Source: CAYTPE01 sp964439885 (lineage in GTDB: Bacteria; Patescibacteriota; Patescibacteriia; Magasanikbacterales; GWA2-37-8). Taken from it: a stretch of DNA of 11,625 nt. Below the pieces are notes generated by a model. It was given only the letters and a program-made list of their open reading frames with translations. It had not been told where the DNA came from and made no database searches. The stretch is from positions 1 to 11,625 of the forward strand of contig CAYTPE010000036.1 of assembly GCA_964439885.1 (NCBI GenBank). The letters are read 5' to 3'. The position numbers and the translations under genes are program-made. Shown here in pieces: positions 6,158-11,625 of the stretch (positions are counted from its first letter, which is position 1; every line of letters begins with the position of its first letter).

Positions 6158-7228
6158 ATGGTAGAGCATTTTTCACCCGAAATGTATATGACCCAGGTAC
6201 AAGGCGATAAACCTGACAAGCATATTTCTCACAAAAAGCACCCAGAAAGGGTGCCTGATTCGGCTGGGGGCGTGGTTGGTTTCGATACCACACAGGTGCT
6301 GCGTGGGCCAAAACACGAAGTCGCCGGCATGACGCTCGAAGAAGCTGCTGCTCAAGCGGTGAGTGTGGAAGATGCGAGTCTTGATACTGAGACGAAGTTC
6401 GCAGCCACCGATGCTGGATTGGTGGGAATGGCCGAGGCACTCAAAAGTATTCCGCACGCTATTTTTGCGAGCACAGCTAAATATTTGCACGGCAAAGAAC
6501 ATAGCATTCCTGAGCTTTTGGCACGCACGCCAGGCGATTTTGACGCGGTGGTATTTTCGGAGGCAGACCTTAAACTTGCGCGTAATCGACTCTCCAATAT
6601 ACCGGGCGTTAAGCTTGCTCATGACGGTGAATTTACCACGTTGCCTGGTGGCGCGCAGGTGCTGTCGGGAGATCTATATGTATCGGTGCCCACACCGAAC
6701 GGCGAACAAGTGGTCGCGTATCCGTTTGAAATATTTTATAATTCGGTCATTGTCACCAAAGACATCACGAGTGGACGTGTGCCTATGCGAGGGCTGAGTG
6801 TTTTAAATCGCGGCGCGCTCGAAAAACAGTATCTCAAAAATTTAGAGCTTGAATCACGCATTCAGCAAAACGTCGATGCAGTAGCAACTTTTTTACGCAC
6901 TGATGAGGTGCAAGCCGAAGTCAAAGCGTTTCTCGCTGCCGAATCTACCACCACACCCGTCTGGCTCGAAAAATTAGCACTCAGCCCGGATGAACTCCGC
7001 GATTTTTACGTACTTGAAGATAAGCGCCACGCTCATATGCAGAGCGGTGGCGACGAGTCTGCCAACGCGCGCGCCCTGCGTGATATCGAAAGCAAACAAA
7101 CTAAACTGCTCAGCGGCATGAAAACAAAAATCCCCAGCCGACTGAAAAGTCTGGCCGAACTGAGCGTTCTGCCTGACGATACACATGGTGATGGTGAAGA
7201 AGTGCAAACGATACGAACACAGATGTAA
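6158..7228 (+). CDS. Unknown 356-residue protein, possible nucleotidyltransferase-like core
   Basis: No family is recognised with certainty. The N-terminal ~55 residues are polar and probably disordered (DKPDKHISHKKHPERVPDSAG). A helical stretch is followed by RTPGDFDAVVFSEADLKLARNRL (Asp127 and Asp129), whose G-D-x-D pattern before a hydrophobic strand resembles nucleotidyltransferase-fold proteins. After that come beta-rich LYVSVPTPNGEQVVAYPFEIFYNSVIV and a helical region MRGLSVLNRGALEKQYLKNLELESRI. The C-terminal third is charged and helical. The usual G-S motif is not clear, so the enzymatic reading is tentative. There is no signal peptide or membrane span. ATG 6158 is the first in frame; ATG 6182 and 6188 are alternatives. 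The gene has its own promoter and stands between two termination signals, so it is probably a single transcription unit. Confidence 0.8.
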   Translation: MVEHFSPEMYMTQVQGDKPDKHISHKKHPERVPDSAGGVVGFDTTQVLRGPKHEVAGMTLEEAAAQAVSVEDASLDTETKFAATDAGLVGMAEALKSIPHAIFASTAKYLHGKEHSIPELLARTPGDFDAVVFSEADLKLARNRLSNIPGVKLAHDGEFTTLPGGAQVLSGDLYVSVPTPNGEQVVAYPFEIFYNSVIVTKDITSGRVPMRGLSVLNRGALEKQYLKNLELESRIQQNVDAVATFLRTDEVQAEVKAFLAAESTTTPVWLEKLALSPDELRDFYVLEDKRHAHMQSGGDESANARALRDIESKQTKLLSGMKTKIPSRLKSLAELSVLPDDTHGDGEEVQTIRTQM

Positions 7229-7234
7229 TTCGTC

Positions 7235-7278
7235 TTATACACAGAGAGAGTTCTTGTTATACACAGAGAGAGTTCTTG
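7235..7278 (+). repeat. 22-bp perfect tandem duplication carrying two DnaA-box matches
   Basis: Two identical 22-base copies (7235-7256, 7257-7278) each begin with TTATACACA, a full match to the general DnaA-box pattern TTATNCACA, and continue AGAGAGAGTTCTTG. The boxes share orientation and lie 22 bases apart, about two helical turns. They sit 6 bases after the preceding stop codon and just upstream of the promoter at 7293. Possible roles are DnaA binding or another repressor site; coincidence is possible because only the sequence supports this. Confidence 0.7.
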
Positions 7279-7285
7279 CAAAAGA

Positions 7286-7318
7286 AAAAATATGCTATAC
7301 TACCAGTAGCATATTTTT
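7286..7318. promoter_or_regulatory. 12-bp perfect dyad overlapping the -10 region
   Basis: AAAAATATGCTA (7286-7297) and TAGCATATTTTT (7307-7318) are exact reverse complements around a 9-base loop, followed by AATTTTTT. The dyad could terminate the gene at 6158, whose stop is 58 bases upstream, and also cover the -10 box of the next promoter as an operator. The two roles are not exclusive. Confidence 0.65.
7293..7301 (+). promoter_or_regulatory. Extended -10 promoter (TGCTATACT)
   Basis: TGC directly precedes TATACT, forming an extended -10 element that does not need a strong -35 box; only a weak TTCTTG is present upstream at 17-base spacing. Initiation would be near 7307-7308, giving a leader of about 30 bases with a good Shine-Dalgarno sequence. 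Confidence 0.6.
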
Positions 7319-7326
7319 AATTTTTT

Positions 7327-7332
7327 AAGGAG
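7327..7332 (+). promoter_or_regulatory. Strong Shine-Dalgarno AAGGAG
   Basis: AAGGAG lies 6 bases before ATG 7339. It is the only clear Shine-Dalgarno sequence in the window and fixes the start of the small membrane protein; other genes here lack one. Confidence 0.8.
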
Positions 7333-7338
7333 CGGACT

Positions 7339-7734
7339 ATGTTCGTTGATTCATCCAAAGATATTTTGTACCTGGTGATTTCTTTCTGCATTTTGTGGGT
7401 CACCGTGTTTCTGTGTTGGATGCTGTACTATGTGATGCGGCTCCTTCGCAACGCGAATCAAATCGTGGAAGAATTTCGCGTGCGATTGCAAAGCCTCACC
7501 GATGCCGTGAGCTACATCAAAGGCAAGGTAGAGCACATCTCCGGGCTCATGACGATGATGACGAATGGTGTGGGGGGCGTGGTATCGGGAATCGTCAAGA
7601 AAAAGGCCAAAGAGTGGATGGCTAATCGCTCGGATAACTTTGATGACGCCGCCAAAGAGGCGGTAGACCGGGCAGTGGCGGCTACGGCGCATAAGATGAA
7701 AAAGACAGCGAGTAGGATAAGAAATAAAGAGTAA
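7339..7734 (+). CDS. Small single-pass membrane protein (DUF948-like architecture)
   Basis: A 131-residue protein with one N-terminal membrane helix (residues about 9-34, LYLVISFCILWVTVFLCWMLYYV) followed by a coiled-coil-prone stretch (NANQIVEEFRVRLQSLTDAVSYIKGKVEHISGLM), a glycine/valine-rich turn (NGVGGVVSGIV) and a lysine-rich helical tail. This layout resembles DUF948 and similar small stress or envelope-associated proteins, but the family assignment is by architecture only. The basic residues after the helix suggest that the C-terminal part faces the cytoplasm. It is transcribed from its own promoter and followed by a terminator, so it is probably monocistronic. Function is unknown. Confidence 0.85.
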   Translation: MFVDSSKDILYLVISFCILWVTVFLCWMLYYVMRLLRNANQIVEEFRVRLQSLTDAVSYIKGKVEHISGLMTMMTNGVGGVVSGIVKKKAKEWMANRSDNFDDAAKEAVDRAVAATAHKMKKTASRIRNKE

Positions 7735-7763
7735 GAACGTGATTAAGTGAAAATAAGCGATAG

Positions 7764-7788
7764 AACTCCCTGTAAAAGGGAGTTTTTT
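7764..7788 (+). terminator. Intrinsic terminator before dnaE
   Basis: The stem AACTCCC (7764-7770) and GGGAGTT (7778-7784) with loop TGTAAAA is followed by a T6 run (7783-7788). It ends the small membrane protein transcript 48 bases before the preferred dnaE start. Confidence 0.85.
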
Positions 7789-7793
7789 GATGG

Positions 7794-7822
7794 TTGATTT
7801 ATATCTCCGATTTAGGTAAGAT
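7794..7822 (+). promoter_or_regulatory. Compact promoter for dnaE
   Basis: TTGATT (7794-7799) and TAAGAT (7817-7822) are separated by exactly 17 bases, in the 47-base gap between a terminator and the dnaE ATG. Predicted initiation near 7829 leaves only about 7 untranslated bases, so the mRNA would be almost leaderless. This argues against the in-frame TTG at 7794 as the start. Confidence 0.45.
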
Positions 7823-7835
7823 AGGCAGGCTTTAT

Positions 7836-10800
7836 ATGCCAGACTTTGTACACCTGCACACGCACTCACATTACTCGCTACTCGACGCCCTACCGCAAAT
7901 TGGCGATCTTGTGGCTGCGGCGAAAAAGCAGGGCGCGACTGCCTTGGCACTCACCGACCACGCGAACATGTATGGTGCGATCGAATTTTACGAGGCGTGC
8001 CAAAAAGAAGGTATCAAACCTATTATTGGCGTGGAAGTATACTATACGCCTGATGATTTGAGCGACAAAAATATCCTCGATTATAAACAGCACCACCTCG
8101 TACTGCTTGCCGAAAATTATACCGGTTACCGCACCCTCATGCGGCTCGTATCACGTTCGCATCTAGAAGGTTTTCGCAACAGTAAACCACTGGTGGATAG
8201 AGCGATGCTACATGAACTACACGAAGGGGTGATCGCGCTGTCGGGCTGTTTGGAAGGTGAAATCCCCTCTATTCTGCGCAAGGAGAATAATTATGATAAA
8301 GCGAAAGCAGTGGCAATTGAATTGCAAAAACTTTTTGGTGCGGGAAATTTTTATTTAGAGTTGAATGATTTGCCTGACCTTTCGGGTCAGATTGAAGTCA
8401 ATACCGAGCTCATCAAAATTTCCAAAGAAACAGGCATCCCACTCGTGGTGACACGCGACAGCCACTATATCCACCCGGACGATAATGAAGCGCAAGATAT
8501 CCTTACCTGTATCGCTGGTGGGCACACGATTGACGAACCGAACCGCCCCACCATGTCGGGCGTGGATTATTCGCTCGGCACGCCCAAAGATATTATTGGA
8601 CGATTCAAACACGTCCCTGAAGCAACCGAGAACACACAAAAAATAGCCGATCGAGTAAATCTTTCACTCGAGCTCAATACATGGCACTTTGCGCATGTGG
8701 ATTTGCCGCCAGGAAAAACGGTGGACGAATTTTTGCGCGATGAAGTATACACGCGCCTTGCAAAATTGACCGACATAACCGAAGAGGTAAAGCAGCGAGT
8801 AGAGTATGAGCTCGATATTATTTCCAAAAAAGGATATTCGCCGTACTTTATCGTGGTGGCGGACTACGTGAACTACGCTCGTACGCACGATATTGTGGAA
8901 ACCACGCGTGGCTCCGGGGCTGGCTCGATTGTGGCATTCGCCATGGGCATTACCACCGTTAATCCACTCAGTTTCAAACTTCCCTTCGAGCGTTTTCTTA
9001 ACCCCTTCCGCCCGAGCCCGCCCGATATCGACGCGGACTTTGCCGACGACCGGCGTGACGACATGATAGCGTACGTGACCGAAAAATATGGCGCCGACAA
9101 AGTGGCACAGATTATCACCTTTGGTACCATGGCAGCGCGTGGCAGCGTGCGGGATGTGGGTCGCGCGCTTGGTTATTCCTACTCGTTTTGCGATCAGGTT
9201 TCCAAAATGATTCCGTTTGGAGCGCAGGGATTCCAAATGACTATCGCCAAAGCGCTCGACCTCGAACCAGATTTAAAAAAGCTCTACAACTCAAATAGTC
9301 AGGTAAAGCGTCTTTTGGATCTGGCGCAAAAAATCGAAGGCTGCGCGCGCCACACGTCCATTCACGCGGCAGGTGTCGTCATTTCGCCCACACCCCTCAC
9401 CGACTTTACGCCGGTACAGCGCGAAACAGGCGGTGAAAAGATAGTCACGCAGTACGAAATGCACGCCGTGGAAGCCGCGGGTGTGCTTAAAATGGATTTC
9501 CTGGGCATCCGCAACCTCTCTATCTTGGGGCACTCGGTGGAAATTGTGGAAAAAACCACTGGTAAAAAAATTGATCTCTACAATTTACAACCGTGGGATG
9601 ACAAAAAAACCTACGACATGCTCGCGCGCGGCGACACCATCGGTGTGTTCCAACTCTCCGGCAGCGGCATGACGCGCTATCTCAAAGAACTCAAACCCGA
9701 AAGTATTTTTGATATCATGGCCATGGTAGCACTCTTCCGCCCCGGCCCCATGGAATCAATCCCCGAATATATTCGCCGCAAAAATCACCCCGAGCTTATC
9801 GACTACCTCGACCCGCGTATGAAGAGTTATCTGGATCAGTCGCTCGGCCTCATGGTGTACCAAGACGACGTGCTGCTCTCGGCTATTCACCTCGCCGGGT
9901 ACAATTGGGAAGAAGTAGATAAATTCCGCAAGGCCATGGGTAAAAAAATTCCCGAAGAAATGGCCAAGCAGAAAGAAAAGTTTATCAAAGGATGTAAAGA
10001 ATTTGGCAAATTGCCCGAAGCCAAGATACATCGTTTGTGGGAACTCATCGAGCCATTTGCCGCCTATGGGTTCAACAAAGCGCACGCGGCCAGCTATGCC
10101 GTCGTGGCCTATCAGACCGCCTACATGAAGGCGAACTTTCCGGTGCAATACATGACGGCAGTACTCATCGCGGAAAGCGGTGATATCGATAAGGTGCCGC
10201 CGATTATCCATGAATGTGAACGCATGGGTATCCGCGTGCTTCCGCCGGATGTGAATGAAAGCTTCAAAAGTTTCGCCATGACCATTGCCCCTCCCCCTTA
10301 CCAAGGGGGAGTTGGAGGGGGTTTGCCTTCCAGTGAGGTCACAGCGACGCAAACGACGGCAACCCCACCCAACCTCCCCTTAGAAAGGGGAGGGGGCGAT
10401 ATTACATCCGCAACGCATGTCATCCGTTTTGGCCTCAACGGTATCAAAAATCTCGGCGAACACATTGCCGAGGTTATTTACCGTGAGCGTAAAGAGCATG
10501 GAAGGTTTACCGATTTGGAAAATTTTCTTTCACGCATCCACGATAAAGACCTCAACAAAAAATCATTGGAAAGTCTTATCAAGTGCGGAGCGATGGATGG
10601 TTTTGGTCACGATCGGGGAGTGCTGCTCGCGAATATCGAAAATTTGCTCAGCTTTGTACGAAGTAAACAGGAAACTGCCAATAGTAAGCAAGGTTCTCTC
10701 TTTAGTGCTGTCTCAACCGCGACCAAAGTGAAAATGGACTCAGCCCAGAATGCCACGCAGGAAGAAAAAATGGGTTGGGAAAAAGAATTGCTCGGCTTGT

Positions 10801-11429
10801 TCGTCACGGCGCATCCGTTCGCGTTTTACCAAAAAACCATGGAGAAAGTGCTCACGCCGATTGTGGATTTGCCCGGCCAGCCAAGGCAAACATGGGTGGT
10901 GGTAGGCGGTGTGATCGATAGCACCAAAAAGAAAATCACCCGCGCCGGCAAAGCCATGATGTTTGTGACTATTCAAGATGTCACCGGTCCGCTCGAATTA
11001 CTGGTCTTCCCCAAAACGTACGAAACTACCAAAGACGTGTGGGTAGAAGGTAAAGTGGTGTGCGTGGTAGGCAAGACAGGCGAAGAAGAAGGCGACGATA
11101 AATTGTTTGTAGAAAAGGCGTACGAGCTTACCAAAGAAAACGTCGGCGCGCTCACCGCGCAGATGGCAGTGAATAGCGGCAGTACGTCCATACGGAATTA
11201 TGTAGCGCCAGAGGTGGTAGAGGCACTGCAGGACGAAGGCGTTACCATTGAACTCACAGGCGAGCAGGTGAAAAAATATTCGGATGATATTAAGAAGATA
11301 TTACAAAAATATTCAGGCAATAAAATTGTGTATTTGAGCGTTGGTGGGAAAAAAATAAAGACTTCGTTTAAAGTTGATGATGGCGAGAAGATTAGGGGTG
11401 AAATTGAAAAATTATTAAGAAATTATTAA
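7836..11429 (+). CDS. dnaE: DNA polymerase III alpha subunit
   Basis: Replicative C-family DNA polymerase, catalytic subunit of the chromosome replicase. An N-terminal PHP domain (about 1-210) keeps metal-binding motifs (FVHLHTHSHYSLLDA, LTDHANMYG, SGCLEGEIPS, TRDSHY), so proofreading or another metal-dependent activity may persist. The palm carries RGSGAGSIVAF and PPDIDADF with catalytic Asp399 and Asp401; the third catalytic Asp is Asp554 in KMDFLG. A helix-hairpin-helix region follows (about 885-920), then a probable clamp-binding motif QGSLF (952-956), an OB fold (about 1017-1090) and a small C-terminal domain. A 38-residue Pro/Gly-rich insert (818-855) separates SFKSF from IRFGLNGIKNLGE, which normally lie close together. 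ATG 7836 gives the usual short N-terminus; the frame also opens at TTG 7794. Full length is 1197 residues. Confidence 0.97.
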   Translation: MPDFVHLHTHSHYSLLDALPQIGDLVAAAKKQGATALALTDHANMYGAIEFYEACQKEGIKPIIGVEVYYTPDDLSDKNILDYKQHHLVLLAENYTGYRTLMRLVSRSHLEGFRNSKPLVDRAMLHELHEGVIALSGCLEGEIPSILRKENNYDKAKAVAIELQKLFGAGNFYLELNDLPDLSGQIEVNTELIKISKETGIPLVVTRDSHYIHPDDNEAQDILTCIAGGHTIDEPNRPTMSGVDYSLGTPKDIIGRFKHVPEATENTQKIADRVNLSLELNTWHFAHVDLPPGKTVDEFLRDEVYTRLAKLTDITEEVKQRVEYELDIISKKGYSPYFIVVADYVNYARTHDIVETTRGSGAGSIVAFAMGITTVNPLSFKLPFERFLNPFRPSPPDIDADFADDRRDDMIAYVTEKYGADKVAQIITFGTMAARGSVRDVGRALGYSYSFCDQVSKMIPFGAQGFQMTIAKALDLEPDLKKLYNSNSQVKRLLDLAQKIEGCARHTSIHAAGVVISPTPLTDFTPVQRETGGEKIVTQYEMHAVEAAGVLKMDFLGIRNLSILGHSVEIVEKTTGKKIDLYNLQPWDDKKTYDMLARGDTIGVFQLSGSGMTRYLKELKPESIFDIMAMVALFRPGPMESIPEYIRRKNHPELIDYLDPRMKSYLDQSLGLMVYQDDVLLSAIHLAGYNWEEVDKFRKAMGKKIPEEMAKQKEKFIKGCKEFGKLPEAKIHRLWELIEPFAAYGFNKAHAASYAVVAYQTAYMKANFPVQYMTAVLIAESGDIDKVPPIIHECERMGIRVLPPDVNESFKSFAMTIAPPPYQGGVGGGLPSSEVTATQTTATPPNLPLERGGGDITSATHVIRFGLNGIKNLGEHIAEVIYRERKEHGRFTDLENFLSRIHDKDLNKKSLESLIKCGAMDGFGHDRGVLLANIENLLSFVRSKQETANSKQGSLFSAVSTATKVKMDSAQNATQEEKMGWEKELLGLFVTAHPFAFYQKTMEKVLTPIVDLPGQPRQTWVVVGGVIDSTKKKITRAGKAMMFVTIQDVTGPLELLVFPKTYETTKDVWVEGKVVCVVGKTGEEEGDDKLFVEKAYELTKENVGALTAQMAVNSGSTSIRNYVAPEVVEALQDEGVTIELTGEQVKKYSDDIKKILQKYSGNKIVYLSVGGKKIKTSFKVDDGEKIRGEIEKLLRNY
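10287..10400 (+). repeat. Inverted pair of palindromic mini-repeats inside dnaE
   Basis: Copy A (about 10288-10323) has a perfect hairpin CTCCCCCTT-ACC-AAGGGGGAG. Copy B (about 10361-10396) has CCTCCCCTT-AGA-AAGGGGAGG. The reverse complement of B aligns with A over about 36 bases, including the trailing TTGG-rich flank, so they are members of one family in opposite orientation, separated by about 37 bases. The segment encodes DnaE residues 818-855, stays in frame and has no stop codon. Confidence 0.75.
10662..10689 (+). repeat. Degenerate heptameric repeat before the DnaE clamp motif
   Basis: Units AGTAAAC, AGGAAAC, TGCCAAT and AGTAAGC show a 7-base period. They encode SKQETANSKQ, directly before and overlapping the Q of the probable clamp-binding motif QGSLF. 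The third unit is poorly conserved, so this is the weakest of the heptameric cases. Confidence 0.45.
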
Positions 11430-11452
11430 AAAATTATTTTAAAATACCGTTT

Positions 11453-11477
11453 GTCATCCTGAGCGAGGCGAAGGATC
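11453..11477. repeat. Dispersed-type repeat (GTCATCCTGAGCG...) downstream of dnaE
   Basis: The segment GTCATCCTGAGCGAGGCG followed by AAGGATC resembles a short repeat seen between genes in many unrelated bacterial genomes. Only one copy is in the window, so its dispersed nature is from memory. ATCCT and AGGAT form its outer arms. Confidence 0.5.
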
Positions 11478-11498
11478 CCTATCGTTTGTCGCATGTTT

Positions 11499-11533
11499 TA
11501 GTATCTCGTATCTAGTATTTAGTATTGGGTATT
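11499..11533. repeat. Intergenic heptameric tandem repeat
   Basis: Five 7-base units: TAGTATC, TCGTATC, TAGTATT, TAGTATT, GGGTATT. They lie between dnaE and the window end, with no coding sequence around them. The period matches the heptameric repeats inside pheS, pheT and dnaE, although the unit sequence differs. Confidence 0.75.
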
Positions 11534-11563
11534 ACGATCGGCATTCTCTTTTCAGAATTGAAG

Positions 11564-11594
11564 AGCCGCCGGAGACATGTGTCGTCCGGCGGCT
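11564..11594. terminator. Strong hairpin near the window end, possible terminator
   Basis: AGCCGCCGGA (11564-11573) pairs perfectly with TCCGGCGGCT (11585-11594), with GACA/TGTC extending the stem inward past a bulged G. No T-run follows on the + strand; a G-rich tract does (eight Gs at 11612-11619). It may end dnaE transcription or that of a gene beyond the window. The rest of 11430-11625 shows no gene. Confidence 0.45.
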
Positions 11595-11625
11595 TGTGGT
11601 TGGGGTGTGTTGGGGGGGGTGAGAG

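Noticed and set aside
5931..6440. Minus-strand open frame of 169 codons over the pheT-6158 intergenic region
   Set aside because: It crosses the terminator and promoter and is rich in residues typical of antisense reading; no start signal is present.
7351..7950. Minus-strand open frame of 199 codons spanning the small membrane protein and dnaE start
   Set aside because: It reads through a terminator and a promoter region and opposes two well-supported genes, with a composition unlike a real protein.
5978..10396. CRISPR array suggested by multiple short palindromic repeats
   Set aside because: The repeats differ in sequence, lack regular spacing and unique spacers, and most lie inside coding frames; no cas gene is present.
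1..11429. Alternative genetic code (UGA as glycine), considered because no gene ends in TGA
   Set aside because: No in-frame TGA occurs in any of the clearly identified genes, so there is no evidence of reassignment; TGA is simply unused as a stop here.

Overview
The window reads as part of a draft or metagenome-derived genome of a Patescibacteria/CPR (Parcubacteria-like) bacterium. This is inferred from the style of the genes, not from a search: housekeeping genes are tightly packed, several short operon members have no recognisable homologue, most starts lack a Shine-Dalgarno sequence, and PheS carries a four-cysteine knuckle. All genes lie on the + strand. Every visible stop codon is TAA or TAG; TGA is used neither as a stop nor as sense, so the standard bacterial code fits. 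A run of 10 Ns inside pheT marks an unresolved assembly gap.

Layout. Positions 1-5965 look like one operon with 4-12 base gaps: the 3' end of an unrecognised gene, an RseP/site-2 membrane protease, a small unknown helical protein, pheS, an unknown gene broken by a probable -1 frameshift at a T7 run, and pheT. An 18-bp perfect palindrome and a clean intrinsic terminator (6016-6042) close it. A new promoter (about 6103-6132) leads to an unrecognised 356-residue protein. Next comes an intergenic region with a perfect 22-bp tandem duplication, each copy containing a consensus DnaA box, and a 12-bp dyad overlapping an extended -10 promoter. That promoter drives a small single-pass membrane protein, followed by a terminator (7764-7788). 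A compact promoter then precedes dnaE, the replicative polymerase alpha subunit, which fills most of the remainder. The last ~195 bases hold only repeats and a hairpin.

Functionally the window combines phenylalanine charging of tRNA (PheS and PheT form the heterotetrameric synthetase), membrane proteolysis (RseP) and chromosome replication (DnaE).

The most notable feature is a set of small repeat-like segments inside the reading frames of essential genes. They are of two kinds: GC-rich palindromic hairpins (three in pheT, an inverted pair in dnaE) and degenerate tandem repeats with a 7-base period (pheS, pheT, dnaE). All stay in frame, avoid stop codons and fall in loops or linkers. One abuts the predicted sliding-clamp-binding motif of DnaE. 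Similar elements occur between genes (5978-5995, 11453-11533), which suggests that mobile mini-repeats are tolerated as protein inserts in this genome.
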